A DNA stretch of 64,000 bases from Humulus lupulus (Eukaryota; Streptophyta; Magnoliopsida; Rosales; Cannabaceae): NCBI RefSeq assembly GCF_963169125.1, contig NC_084796.1, positions 92,178,888-92,242,887 on the forward strand, written 5' to 3'. This document shows, one piece after another, positions 1-12,130 of the stretch; the stretch's first letter is position 1; the number at the start of each line of letters is the position of its first letter. The position numbers were made by a program, and so were the translations under genes. Below the pieces are notes generated by a model. That model was not told the DNA's origin. It saw only the letters and a program-made list of their open reading frames with translations, and made no database searches.

Positions 1-1659
1 TTTCCCAAATAACATGAACATGTTCATAGAAACATCAAGAGAAACATAAACAAAACCCAACATGCATTCTCTACATATGCCTTGGCCGAAACCTACATAG
101 GGTTTATATTCTTGAATCCAAAATTACAGTCACCTAACATGCTTCTCAACAAGACATCACAACAACCCATGCATTCATTATACCAAATGGTGCAAAGCAT
201 ACCAAAAACAATTATTGAACAATGTCAAAATAAACAAAACATTAGCCTTAATTCCAAACATGATTTTTGAAAACATGTATAAATATCACGGCTAATCAAA
301 ACATTATAATCTTGCTCAAACACCAACCCACATCAAATCATAATCGTACAATAACAAAACCAAAAATTGAGGAAGAAAATCAATACCTCTCTTGATAGTA
401 CATAAGAACCCAAACTATGGTCACCACTTTGTTCAAGCCTAGGGTTTCGAAACCCACACAAAGAAGAGAAGAAAACCAACAGCAATCAAGAACAAACTTA
501 GCAAAACACAAGAAAGAAATGAGGAGATGAACTAGAAATCACAAATATAAAAGTACATACCCTAGGAATTGAATCCTTTTTCTCTTCTCCATCTCCTTCT
601 CATCCTACTTTCTCTTCTCTCTTCCTTTCTTTCTCTCTCTATCTCATGCCCTCTCTCTCTCTCTCTCTCTATGGTCGACGGTCACACACAAGAGCAAGTG
701 TTGGAAAAGCTCTATATTTCTCTTTTTATCTAACCTAGAGAAATGGGAAATGGGTAAGTTTCCTCTTTTTCTTTGTTTATTTTTATTTGATTGCTTAAAT
801 AAAAGGAAAATAATGAATATGATAAAGATCACAACCATCCTCCTTCCCATTTTATCTATAGTCATCAATTTAAATTACTTAATTGTCAAATAAAATAGGA
901 AGAACGAATCCTCTCTTCCCACTATGTCCACACGCCTACCTCATCTTTCCTCTTCTTTTATTTTCTTTTTAATTCATTTAATTAAATAAAATAAATCAAA
1001 TAAAAGGAAATAATGTGTAGGAAATTTATTACATGCTCACCATGCAATTATGCACATGCACACACACAAGTGCTAAAGTGCATCACTACCTACCATGCAC
1101 ATTGGCGCATTCAATCAAAACTCATTTTCTTACTAATTATATTAACTAATAAATAGCACAATTGACAATTGAATTCACATAATTCCTACCGAACAGTTCA
1201 AACAATTAAAATAATTTCTAACACTTAACAATTATCAATAAAACAAAGCACAAAAAATAATAAAATGAAAAAAATTGGTGCGCTGCAACAATACATTCTA
1301 AAGATTTAACATAATTAATATTAACATTATTAAAAAACCAATGAATTAGGTAAATAATAAAAAAAATTACCGAAAAACTTAAATATATTCATCTTTAAAA
1401 AAAATCAAGTTTTAGTGATTAATACATGTTTTGAACAATGAAATGTCTTCTAAGCCTATATAAACTTTCAAAAACGTTAGAAAAAAAAACTTGAAAATCA
1501 CCCTATAAACATACATTGAAACCCAACTCACTCAATATTTCTTTATTTTTGCCCTAAAACTTCAAAATAAATCAGTATTAGGTCTATTTAAATTATTTAA
1601 AGCGTTAATATGCTAGAAAATGAAGAAAACAAAAGTATAATAGTGAAAATGGAACTTAC
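1..1659. other. AT-rich spacer, no supported gene
   Basis: No reading frame here looks like protein. The stretch is AT-rich with a pyrimidine-rich block at about 580-670 that ends in a 20-base CT run (651-670). Read on the minus strand, several places resemble splice donors (near 388 and 560), which would fit introns of a transcript leaving the candidate exon at 1660-1703, but I see no coding content to confirm this. Confidence 0.5.
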
Positions 1660-1790
1660 CTGTGGCTGGGGACGAAGGTGGAGCCGTTCCTTGATCTTCT
1701 CATGTGTCAAATGTGGGAAATGAGGGAAAGTTAGGGTCTCGGGTTGTTTTGCAGGGGAGAATGGGTTTTCTTTGCAGTTATATAGCGAAA
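1660..1790 (-). promoter_or_regulatory. Candidate minus-strand promoter and first exon
   Basis: On the minus strand a TATA-like CTATATAAC (about 1777-1786) is followed about 75 bases later by an ATG (1703-1701). A short open frame of some 15 codons then runs into a consensus plant splice donor, CACAG|GTAAGT, with the exon ending at 1660. The order TATA, leader, ATG, donor is what a first exon looks like. No downstream exon with recognisable protein was found towards position 1, so this is only a candidate. It could equally be the antisense or leader region of a decayed element. Confidence 0.25.
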
Positions 1791-1904
1791 ATCATAGAGA
1801 AAAGTCTCCGCCTCCTCCAACCTTCAGACTTTACACTGCATTTTTTTAAACCGCAATAAAATAGGGTGCGAGTATTAAATGTGATATTTTAGACTCATTC
1901 AAAT

Positions 1905-1969
1905 ATTTTCTCTGTATTTTTTCTTTAGGGTTAAAAAAAATACAGAGAAAACCTATATTTGTAGTAGTG
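1905..1969 (-). repeat. CACTA-type terminus with subterminal hairpin
   Basis: Read on the minus strand the segment begins CACTACTACAAATATAGG at 1969, the usual start of a plant CACTA (En/Spm) element. Just inside lies a near-perfect inverted repeat, with TTTTCTCTGTATTTTTT against AAAAAATACAGAGAAAA around a short loop (about 1907-1952). No matching left end with CACTAC was found to the left, so the element is truncated, or this is a lone end. Confidence 0.5.
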
Positions 1970-2500
1970 TTAATCTTTGCCTTTTTACCTTATGCATTAA
2001 TTGCTTACAGACTTTTCTCTTTAGGTTTTATGCACGAAAATTCTCACAACTTCAATTAATTAGTTGTCTAAAAATCGGGTCAACAACTATAGATGCAATA
2101 CCAGATTATATTATTATATATTCTACAAGAATTTATTATTGTGACATCTATATGTATGTAGTGTTCAATGACACGTGTGCCCTATAAACATTAAATAAAT
2201 AATTCATACAAGGGAGTAGGTAATAGAAACGTAAGAAAAGAAAACCCATTGTAAAGAATATATCTAAAATAACATATGGACTAATAAAGATAATTAAAAT
2301 AAGGGTAGATACCTATTAGTACTCTATATTCTAATTAATGAAATACAACTTTAATACCTATTTCCGATGATATCTTATAATTTGAAAACTAGTATGAAAT
2401 GATATTAATTTTATGTTCTCGATTATGATTATCTGGTACTCTTTAATTTGAAATTAGTATAAAATATTACCGTGTTATTTATAAGAATATACTCATTAGG

Positions 2501-2825
2501 GATTCCTAAAGTGGCTGCTAATAAGGTGGCTATTCCTGAACACACTGAGGAGGCTCCTACCAAGAAGCCTGACCTTACTGAGAAAAAGGATAAAGAGGTG
2601 ATTGTGCAACCTCTTGGAAATGTAAAACAGAAAAATGGAATATGGCAGAGAAAGAGCATCAAGGAGAAAAATTCTGAGGATAAAGAGGATGATGCAGTCC
2701 AGTTGAGTAACAAATATCAAGCCTTAAATGTTGAGGCCTTTGCTGAGTTACAAGTGGGACAGATATTGTGTGAAATGTTGGCAACAGGTGGGGGAGGAGG
2801 AATTCCTCCCGAACCTGATGGATAA
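2501..2825 (+). pseudogene. LINE ORF1 C-terminal fragment
   Basis: Open frame of about 108 codons entering from the truncation point and ending at TAA 2823-2825. It is rich in lysine and glutamate, with no zinc knuckle left. In plant L1 elements ORF1 encodes an RNA-binding protein, and its C-terminal tail is typically low-complexity like this one. The ORF2 start ATG (2818-2820) overlaps the ORF1 stop, in the +1 frame relative to ORF1. That arrangement suggests ORF2 was translated by termination-reinitiation. The apparent ATG at 2472 lies in the flank and is accidental. Confidence 0.6.
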
Positions 2826-5800
2826 GATCTTGTGCTGGAATGTCCGGGGATAAACACAACTTGGAAGCATCAAGAGGTGAGGAAACTCATTAATAATAAG
2901 CAAGTTGGTGTTGTGTGTCTCCTGGAAACAAAGGTTAAAACTCATAACATGGGAGTTTTATACCTTAGTCTCTTTAGAGGATGGTGTTTTACATCAAATT
3001 CTGCTCATCATCATAATGGCCGAATTGTTCTTGCTTGGAATCCGCTGAGTTCTGATGTAGATATTCGTGGTTGCACCAGTCAATATATTCACACTATTAT
3101 TAGACCCAAAAATGCGGATCCGTTTGAGGCGACCTTTCTTTACGCTTCGAATGATTCAAAAGAGCGAAGTGGCCTTTGGAATGATCTTATGGTAATTTCT
3201 CGAACTCAAACTAATCCTTGGATGCTCTTAGGGGATTTTAATTCTGTTATGTATCCGGAAGAACGTGTTCGTGCTGGTAAGCCTACAAAAGACTTTAAAG
3301 CTCTTAGAAATTTTGTGGAAAATTGCAATTTATCAGATGTGAAATATACAGGGTGCTTCTTTACTTGGAATAATAAGCAGGAAGGCAATTCTCGGGTCTT
3401 TGCTAAACTGGATAGAGCTCTTGCTAACCAGTTGTGGTTGGACAGATTCACTAGTGCTGAAGTTCATTTTTTCCCGGAAGGGGATTTTGACCATAGCCCT
3501 CTTCTCTTGGCTGTTTATCCTACTCATAGCAATGGCTTAAAACCATTCAAATTTTTTGACATGTGGTGTTCTCATCCGGACTTTAACAAGATGGTTTTGG
3601 AGTGTTGGAAGGAGCCGGTCATTGGTAATTCCATGTATCGCTTGTGTGTGAAGCTGAAGCGTGTCAAGTCTATCCTTCGTGAGCTAAATAGAAAAGGGTT
3701 TGGTGATGTGGAAAATAAAGAGGCTACTTCGAGAGAGCATCTTTTGGAGTGTCAACTTGCTGTCAACAAAGAGCCCCATAACCAAGTCCTTATTGAGGCT
3801 GAATTAAAAGCTAGAGAAGAGCATAAGGAGGCTCATAAAAATTATATTTCTTTCCTTCAGCAAAAAGCTAAAATGAATTGGCTAAAGGATGGAGATAACA
3901 ACACCAAGCTTTTTCACTCTAGCATCAAGATGAGAAGGAAACGCAACACTGTTTATGCCATCAATGATTGCAATGGTACGCTAATGGACAATGCTGAAAA
4001 TGTTAATAAAGCTTTCTTAGATTTCTATTCTAATCTTCTTGGTTCTAAGATTGAGCACAGGAAGAAAGTCTCCATTAAGGTTGTTCAAGAGGGGCCGACT
4101 CTAATAGATCAGCAAGTCCAGTACTTGAATCAGCCGTATTCTCTTGAGGAAATAAAAGAAGCTCTTTTTTCCATTCCAAATGAGAAGGCTCCGGGACCTG
4201 ATGGCTTCAGTAGTGGTATTTTAAAAAATACTTGGGAGATAACAAGGAATGATTTTCTTGAAGCTATCTTATCTACCTTGAATTTGGGCAAGCTCCTTAA
4301 AGAGGTAAATGCTACATGCTACTACTCTGACCTTGATTCCTAAAATGAATTGCCCGAATAGTGTTAGTGATTTCAGACCCATTGCTTGTTGCAATGTGGT
4401 CTATAAAACTATCATGAAGGTGTTATGTGCTAGAATGAGACAGGTCCTTCCAAGCCTAATTGCGGATAACCAAGGAGGGTTTGTCCATGGCCGATATATT
4501 TCTCATAATATTCTTATTTGCCAAGACCTTGTTAAGCTTTATGGTAGGCAAACTGCTTCTCCCTCTTATATGATCAAGATGGACCTCAAGAAAGCTTATG
4601 ACACAGTGGAGTGGGAGTTCATTCGGGAAATGTTAGATGCCCTTCTTTTCCCCACTGCTTTTATTAATCTGATCATGGAATGTGTCACATCTCCCAAGTT
4701 TTCCTTGCTCATCAATGGCTCGTTACATGGCTTCTTTTCTTCTAGAAGGGGGTTACGACAAGGAGATCCATTGTCTCCACTTCTATTTGTGATTGGCATG
4801 GAATATTTATCCCGTTTGCTTTCTTTGATCTCTAAGAAGAAGGAATTCAAGCATCACCCGAGATGTAAAGCTTTAAGATTGAATCACCTTTGCTTTGCTG
4901 ATGACGTTTTGCTTTTCTCTAAAGGTGATACTATGTCCATTCTTCTTTTGTTGAGAGCCTTCAAGAGGTTCTCGAACACATCTGGACTGCATGCAAATCC
5001 TTCCAAAACTTCCATTTATTGTGCTGGGATGAAGAATGAAGATGTTGAGTACATTCTAAATGCCTCGGGGTACACTCAAGGCCAGCTCCCATTTCGGTAT
5101 TTGGGGATTCCTATTTGCTCCAAAAGAATTTCCAAAGCTGAATGTGAAAGTATAATTGAGAAGATGGTGGCTCGAATTAGAGTTTGGAGCTCTCGGCATA
5201 TTTTGTATGCAGGTAAATGTACCCTCATAAATTCTTTTTTGTTGACCATTCATACTTATTGGGCTTAAATTTTAATTCTTCCAAAGTATATCCTTGATAG
5301 AATCAATAGCATTTGTCGTGCTTTTCTTTGGAAGAGTAATTCAAACTCTTGTGGTCCGGGTCTTGTTGCTTGGAAGAATATCTGTCTTCCTAAAGATGAA
5401 AGGGGGCTTGGTTTTCGTAATATAGAACACTGGAATATTGGAGCTTTGAGTAGGTATGTTTGGGATATAGCCAAAAAGAAAGATAATCTCTGGGTTCGTT
5501 GGGTACACTCTGTATATATCAAAGATGATTGTTGGTGGAGATATGAGGCTCCACAAAATGCTAGTTGGTATTGGAAAAAGATTGTTATGGTCAAGAACAT
5601 CATCAAGAACAATATGGAAGAATCTATCTTCACCCAAATGAACTTTAGTATCACTAAAGTTTGCTCTCTTCTTTGGCCGAAGTCAAATGACAGGAAGGTT
5701 TGGTTTTCTTCCATTTGGAATCGGCTAAGTACTCCCAAGCACAAGTTCATCACTTGGCTTGCTTGTTTAAACAGGTTACAAACTAGAGAGAGACTCCTTA

Positions 5801-6204
5801 AAATTGGACATATTGTTGATGCTAATTGTCCTTTTTGTGGTGCTCATTTAGGGTCGCATCTACACCTCTTCTTTAGGTGTCACTATAGCTCTACAGTGGC
5901 CCAAATTATCTTTACTTGGGCAAGTTTCAATGTGCATAAAATGGAGCTAGAAGCTTGTATCAAGAAGATCAAGAGGACGAAGCAATCCAAATTTCGAAGA
6001 GAGGTATATCTTGCCATTGTGAATAGCCTTGTATATAATGTTTGGGAAGCTAGAAACAATACTTTGTGGAATGATAATGTGTATACTGTTAATACTCTTG
6101 TACAGAAAATTAAAAGAGGAATTTGTAATAGGTTTTCTCTTTTTAAAAATGAGAAAACAAGTCATAGTGATTGTAATTGGTTTGAGCAAATGAGCCATGT
6201 TTAG
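2818..6204 (+). pseudogene. LINE ORF2: endonuclease and reverse transcriptase
   Basis: ORF2 polyprotein of a plant LINE. The ATG at 2818 is followed by the classic EN start (ILCWNVRG). The frame then shifts by one base at about 2845-2851 and the rest of EN follows, with LLGDFNSV (near 3230) and the FDHSPLL histidine motif (near 3490). RT blocks follow: EKAPGPDGF near 4185, a second frame break at about 4300-4345, DFRPIACCNVVYK near 4370, GLRQGDPLSPLLFV near 4750, and the catalytic FADD (near 4900, in LCFADDVLLFS). One in-frame stop (5266-5268) sits where the family usually has glutamine, then the zf-RVT segment (FCGAH...HLHLFFRC, about 5840-5880) closes the protein at 6204. Catalytic residues are present but the frame has at least three breaks, so it is dead. 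Confidence 0.92.
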
Positions 6205-6293
6205 GCCTTTGCTCTTGAGTTGTAATAGGATTTGTTGAGCAATAAAATGATTCTTATTCATCAAAAAATATATATATATATATACTCATTAGG

Positions 6294-8199
6294 ATCTCTA
6301 TAATTTGTTGAGTAAATTTGAATTAGAGTTATATCTTATATTAATTTTTAAATTGCAGGATATCTAATGATCATTATGGTAAACATAAGGTAATAAAATT
6401 GTATTTAATTAACACGCAGAGTACCAAAGAAGTATATCCTTTTAAAATAAAATAAAAAACTAAAATCCTATAATGCTAATATGGAGTTCTTATTAGGGTA
6501 TTTTAAAATTATTCTTAAGCGGAAGAAATTATAACACTACCATTACAAATGGTACTAATAAACATTCAATCTGTCCAATTATTTTTTTACAACACTAGTG
6601 AATTAATTAGATTTATATAAACTAGTTGCGAGCAAAAATGATTGTACGTAATTAAATTAGGTAGAAAGGGGGAATTCCCAATTTCACATCCATGCACACA
6701 TAGTTTAATTAGAGTCTAAATCTTAATTTTGTTTATTTATTTATACAACGTGCATGAACACAAAATGTGAACACATGCAATGTATATGTAAATATGTACA
6801 CTAGAGACTAGACTGTAAGTGCATAGATAAAAAAGTCAACAAATAAATATATGACTTAATCTAATATAGTACGTACGTAGAGTAACATTTTCTTATTTAT
6901 GAAAAGCACACAGATTAATTTTCCACTGCATGTTTAGCCTTAGTCTACACACAGTAAAAAGACTTCACCTTGGATTAATTTTACTCAAAGTCATCTTTAT
7001 TAATATAGAAGACGAATTAAATATAAATAAATAAATCAAAATATTGTATCACATACTGATATATATATACAGAAATTATAGAATAAATAATGTTTTTTAA
7101 TTAATGAATCTACATAAATATATATAATTAAAAATGTAGTATGCCAATGATGTTTTCCGACCTTAATTTGATTTTTATAAATTAATATAAATAAAATAAT
7201 CTATATAATTGTTATGTAAGAGAGAAGCAAGACATGCAGAAAATTAAAGCTTGGGAAAGAGAAAGGAAAAGAAAAAAGCTTACCAAGCTAAAAAAAGAAA
7301 AAAGGAGGCTTTTGTCGAAAAAGAAAAAAAAAAGTAACTAATAATAAAGAAGAGTCAAATAAGAAAAGGAAATTGTTTTGAATAAACATAATAACATTAA
7401 TATATAATAGTGTTTGTTCTTGGATGATTGTTGTTGTTCCCTTGGCTTGAAGAAGGGGCATTCATGTGGGGACTCTATAATTTCAAATTAAATAAAAGCA
7501 TAGACATGCACCATCAATTATTTATGATATGCACTATTCTTTGTCTCTTCTCAATTACGTAGTCATAGACTATTTTATATGAGTATTATGGAACGTATCA
7601 AAAGAAAATGTAATTATATTAATGCTTACCACGAGTTTAAGTTATATGGAGACGTATATGGGTTCACTCCTGTCTATGCCTGTCCCACTAGCTTTTAATA
7701 TAGTAACACATTTTTTATCATGATCGGGAACCTGTGGACCAGGTTTTTTGTTTTTTTAAGCTCTTTTAGTCTTCTGCCATAATTAACAGTGATTATTTAT
7801 TGGTTTTAGAGAGAAGCATACATTTCTATAAGAAAGTATTTTTTAGCCCAAAATAAAATAACAGAAATATATATATTTATATTTATATCGGCCAAAAATA
7901 TTGTTTAACCAATTAAATAAAGTCTCATTACCAAATTTTAATATTCCTTGTGTAATAATCATATGACCCTATGTGGTACATACATTGCTCCACAATTATG
8001 TGGTACGTGCCTAGAGAGATTCATATAAACTTGTTGGGGCTAGGGATCAAGAACACTATGCCACCTCCTTCGGTAGCTATTGTACCAAAGTAAACTGGTT
8101 TCACCAAATGCCTTTTTAATTTTTTTTTTTTTTTTTTTGGAAAAAATACATTCAAGTAAAGAATCAATTTAAAGAATAGACATGTCAGTGTTAAGAACT
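6294..8199. other. AT-rich spacer, nothing recognised
   Basis: About 1.9 kb of AT-rich DNA with no open frame of note, no long repeat and no RNA gene. A pure T run of about 18 bases at 8120-8140 may mark the tail of an old minus-strand retroposon, but no body or duplication could be defined beside it. Confidence 0.5.
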
Positions 8200-9132
8200 A
8201 ACAATGCACCTGAGGGATAACCCTCCTTCCAACAAGTTGATGATTTTACAAGATAAACCAAATTTAGCAAAAGAAGTGACCAAAAACATTTGTAGTTCTC
8301 AGATTAAATTTGAAACCCGGAAAACCATACTTTGCATTGACTCCAATTCTTGGTCTTCAACAACAACTTCAGAGTCACCAAAAATTACGATTCTCGCTAT
8401 TGACCATTTTATTGGAGATGATGTGAAAATTTTCAAGATTCATCTCTTTGGCAAGTTTCACACCATCCTTAATAGCTTAAATTTTTAATGTGAAAAGATT
8501 TAATAAAGGCTGATTTATGAGCAAACTTTGAGTGGCTCTAACACACCCTCTAGAATATTTAGTACCAACCCATGTACTACAAATGATCTTTGATATTCAA
8601 ATTGTAAATGAAAATTTTATCCTTCAACGAAGGGCACCATTTTACTGGATCCTCATGAGTTTTTGCACCGTTGAATTTGCTTTGACGTTAAATATATACA
8701 ACGTAATCGACAGACTAATCCAAGAGATAAGGATGATTGGGACTTGGGGGACCATTAACATAGCAATTCCTAGAATGCCACTTTCCATGTAACAAACAAC
8801 TCAAAATCCTTTCATTAGAAAGTAATTTGGCATGGTTTGACATAAAGATGATATTAGGGTGTTCCACCTTTTTTGATAGCATTTATAAAAATATTATTTC
8901 ATTTTCCAAATACTACAAATTGAAGGGCACCTCTACAATATGTGAGAAACATCTTTGTTTTAGCTTGCACTAATGCATAATATACCCCTGCAAAACAAAA
9001 CATCATAAGTAGGAAGCAACAAGTGGTTGGTTTTCCGTAAAAGAAATATTTGATTTCAGGTGGAACACTAACTGTCTATAATATTTCACACAATTCTTTA
9101 TTTTAGACACGTCGAATTTCTTTAAAAATTTT

Positions 9133-9975
9133 GGGCCTTTTTGGCATTGTTTTCTGTTTTTTGTTTTCAAAGTTGTATTCTCAGAAATGAGAGCAGAAAA
9201 CAATTTTTGTAGTTTTTAAAAAACAAGAGATGTTCGGTTAATGTTTTTTAAAAACAATTTTTTAGTTTTATTTTTTTTTAAATCTTAAGTAAAAAATTAA
9301 CAAATATATTTACAATGAGAAAAATCTAATAAAAATTTGAAATAAATAATGAGATAAAATAATTTGAAAGAAAAAATGATGAATAATAAGGAGTGAGAAA
9401 GTAAGGAGAGAAAATTTGAAGAAATAGAAATTGAGAAAAGATGAATTAATCCAAGAAAAAATGAGAGAGAAGATGATAAGAAAGAAAGTTAAGAGAGAGA
9501 AGTGAGTAGAGAAAAAATAATAATAAAGGAAATGATGAGAGAGAAAGTCAGGATATAGTAAGTGATGAAAGAAAAAATGATGACATAATAAATGATGCAA
9601 GAGAAAATAAGGAGATAAAAAATGATGAAAGAAAAAATGAAAAGATATAAAGTAAGAAGATAGAAAATAGCGAGAGAGAAAAAGTGAGGAGATAGAAAGT
9701 GATAAAAGAGAAAATAAGGAGAGAGAAAATGATGTGACAATAAATGATGTTAGATAATAATAATTAAAAAAGTGATATGAGAAAAAAAAAATAGACAAAA
9801 AAATTAGAGAACAACATAAAACAACTTTTAGTTCTCAAAATTTTCTGTTTTTTGTAACTTTGTTTTTAAAAATTGTTTTCTGAAAACAACGCCAAACACC
9901 AAACATTGTTTTCAAAAAACAGTTTTTAGCTTTTAAAAACAAAATACAGTTTTTTAGTTAAGGAGCCAAACACCC
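9133..9975. mobile_element. Non-autonomous TIR element inside LINE relic
   Basis: About 843 bp whose ends are degenerate inverted repeats. The left end reads GGGCCTTTTTGGCATTG and the right end, reversed, reads GGGTGTTTGGCTCC. Both continue into long GTTTTCTGTTTTTTG-like and TTTTTAAAAAC-like stretches that pair with each other (about 9133-9270 against 9810-9975). The start resembles Tourist-like or hAT-like MITEs whose ends read GGGTGTTTGG. No clean TSD is visible, so the superfamily is open. It interrupts the minus-strand LINE relic, so it inserted later. The core (about 9330-9790) is a purine-rich degenerate array of GAGAGAAAATGATGA-like units. Confidence 0.55.
9330..9790. repeat. Purine-rich degenerate short tandem array
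   Basis: Roughly 460 bases made almost only of A and G on the plus strand, built from GAGAGAAAATGATGA-like and AGAAAAAATGATGA-like units. The 162-codon minus-strand open frame here (Phe, Ser, Leu and His only) is a by-product of the repeat. Such long purine/pyrimidine strands can form triplex or slipped structures. Nothing suggests it codes. Confidence 0.75.
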
Positions 9976-10479
9976 TCTTTGTTTCCCGTAGAGGAATTTC
10001 ATAACCACTGCACACAATATATTCACCATCTTTAGAAAAATATGCCAAATTAGCTTGTCATTGTGATTAGGTGAACCCAAAAAGATGCTAAGGATAAGAC
10101 ATCTTCTTCTAAGAATTTGTTTATTTTTAGGTAAAATCATAGTTCCATTAGAATGAGGCAAGCCTAAGGTCTATTATTCTCATATCCTCAAAGCCTAGGA
10201 ATACATTGATCTTCCAAATCTCACAGGCTACTTGAATTAGTTTTATGTGATAAAATAAGCAGAAATAAAGGGAGTAGAAGAAGGGAAAATGTATATTACT
10301 TGGTAATTTTTTCCACCATCTATAAAGGATGGAAAAATTCCTTCTCACAAAGGGTTTGAAAGGTTTATGCAAACGCCTATCTCGGCATAAATATAGTAAG
10401 GTAGAAGTTGAGTAAAAACAATGTGAAGCAGTCAAAATACTTTTCAATATTTCATTTTAACTATGTAAGTGTACAAGCT

Positions 10480-10703
10480 AGTGAAGAATCAAAGGAACTC
10501 AAACTCAGAAGTGCAAAAAATGAATGAGCTCTCTGAAAAAACTCTAGAGAGCATAAGATTATTATTTACATGGCTAAGTAAACAAGCTAACAGATTCTAA
10601 CAATATCCCACACTTTCGATGAGTGGTTCGAACAATCTAACTGCCGAACTAATTTCTAACAACTCAGTGTACATCTAGGGGATTCTCTAACTGATCCTCT
10701 ACA
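10480..10703 (-). repeat. Copia 3' LTR (224 bp)
   Basis: This stretch matches 19254-19477 along its whole length, including AACTCAAACTC near the inner end and GGATTCTCTAACTGATCCTC at the outer end. It lies just beyond the polypurine tract on the element's strand, so it is the 3' LTR. The differences are scattered substitutions. Confidence 0.88.
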
Positions 10704-10759
10704 TTCCCCTCAAACGAAAAATGGATTCTACAAACTTGAGTTCGTCTTTGAAGCGAAGA

Positions 10760-12130
10760 AATCATTTTATAGATAAACTCTTAGTAAGCACATCAAAAAT
10801 TTGTTCATAAGTAGGAAAATATTTGATATCAACTTGTTTCGCATGACCAAGTCACTAACAAAATGAATATCAATTTCAATATGTTTGGTCTTAGCGTGAT
10901 GCAATGGATTTGCAACTAATGAGGTAGCACCAAGATTGTCACACCAAATGATAGGTGTATTGTCTATAGGAATATGCATTTCTGTAAGAAGAGCTTTCAA
11001 CCATACCATCTCATCAGCAACATGAGCTAGTGCTCCGTACTCCAACTCTGTAATAGAGTGTGCCACTACAGTCTGCTACTTCAAGCTCCAAGATATTATG
11101 GATGGCCCAAGGTAGACGCAATAAGCAAATGTAGAACGTCTGTCATCTAGACTACTTGCCCAGTCGGCATCTGAGAATCCATGTAGAGTAAGGTGTTTTG
11201 CTGAATCTATCTTGAAGCTAACTTCATGTGTGGTCATGTGTTTTAGGTACCATAAAACCCTTTGCAAGAAATCCAATAAGAGGTCGTTGGAGACTGTAAA
11301 AATTGGCTAAGCTTGGAAACAATGTAGGCTATATCAGGCCTAGTAATGGTTAGATATTATAGAGCTCCTATAATTCTTCGATAGAGACTCAGATCCGCCA
11401 TTGGTTCACCCTCATTACGAGACAGGGTTTATCTAGGAGCAGCTGGAGTATAGTGGCCTTTGGCACCTTGCATATTGAGCTTAATCAAAAAATCATCAAC
11501 ATACTTAGACTGCGATAGATATATACCAGTGGAGTCTCGATAAGCTTCAATACCCAGAAAATAGTGAAGAGATCCTAGCTTTTCCAAGGAAAAAGTCCCA
11601 TTGAAATCATCAACCAACTTAGCAATCAAGGAGGAGTTTGTGCATGTGACTAATATATCATCAACATACACAAGCAGAAAAAAAAACTTAAGAATGATGA
11701 TGATAAATGCACCATGAAACATTTGCTTTGGACTGAACAAAACCCCAAACAAGTAAGGCTGACTGAAGACGTTTAAACCAAGCTCTAGGGGATTGTTTAA
11801 GACCATAGAAAGCTTTGTTGAGTTTACACAAATGAGTGGAAAACTAAGGATTAATAAACACCTTAGATTGGGCCATATACACAATTTCATGAGGAACACC
11901 ATTGAGGAAGGCATTGTGGACATCCAACTACTGAATATCCCACCCATAATGAATGACAACAGTGAGGAGAGTGTGCATAGTAGCAGGTTTGCTGACATGG
12001 CTATAAGTTTCATAGAAATCAACACCTGGTGTTTGATGAAAACCTTTTACTAGTAGCCTCGCTTTCTACCTTTGGATCGTGTCATCAGAGTTGAACTTAA
12101 GCTTGAAGACCAATTTTTTACTATTTACCA
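10760..12130 (-). pseudogene. Copia reverse transcriptase and RNase H
   Basis: C-terminal half of a copia pol on the minus strand. Reading down from 12130: RT start with KGFHQTPGVDFYETYSH (about 12050-12000) and LNKAFYGLKQSPRAW (near 11800). The catalytic YVDDILV follows near 11660, then LGSLHYFLGIE (near 11560), the tether (FSDADWASSLDDRRST near 11160) and the RNase H end (ELEYGALA, WCDNLGATSLVANP, HAKTKHIEIDIHFV, 11050-10850). It has several frame changes (near 11430, 11280 and 11070, and inside 11700-11900) and stops. It is cut on its N-terminal side at about 12131 by the Tat LTR, so protease and integrase are missing. Confidence 0.88.

Larger units (their letters stand above)
2501..6279 (+). 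mobile_element. 5'-truncated L1-type LINE with 14-bp TSD
   Basis: A plant L1-clade non-LTR retrotransposon. The insertion is bounded by identical 14-bp direct repeats, ATATACTCATTAGG, at 2487-2500 and 6280-6293. It ends in AATAAAATGATTC and an A-rich (TA)n tail, as expected for target-primed reverse transcription. The 5' end is truncated inside ORF1. Inside are the ORF1 C-terminus, endonuclease, reverse transcriptase and zf-RVT regions. It appears to have landed in plain AT-rich spacer. The perfect TSD suggests moderate age, but the coding region has a frameshift in the endonuclease start, one between fingers and palm of RT, and a stop at 5266. Confidence 0.93.
8200..10447 (-). pseudogene. 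Decayed minus-strand LINE, zf-RVT and RNase H-like end
   Basis: Reading leftwards, 10447-9976 gives pieces typical of the region after RT in plant LINEs: SPNHNDKLIWH, then one base out of frame SKDGEY and SGYE. After the inserted TIR element, 9132-8800 gives a weak zf-RVT pattern ending CPSICSIWKM (near 8890). At 8500-8200 a piece reading DGVKLAKEMNLENFHIIS resembles the plant LINE RNase H-like domain. Stops and frameshifts are many. The plus-strand open frames at 8204-8488 and 8532-8792 are shadows of this remnant. Family assignment rests on short motifs read by eye. The first part is fairly safe, the RNase H part less so. Confidence 0.55.

Noticed and set aside
644..868. 74-codon minus-strand frame ending in RERERERA
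   Set aside because: The tail is the CT microsatellite. No protein-like content otherwise.
8204..8792. Two plus-strand ORFs of 94 and 86 codons
   Set aside because: No family resemblance. The opposite strand reads as decayed LINE sequence.
9310..9798. 162-codon Phe/Ser/His-rich membrane protein on the minus strand
   Set aside because: Only four or five amino acids, produced by an A/G repeat read in reverse.
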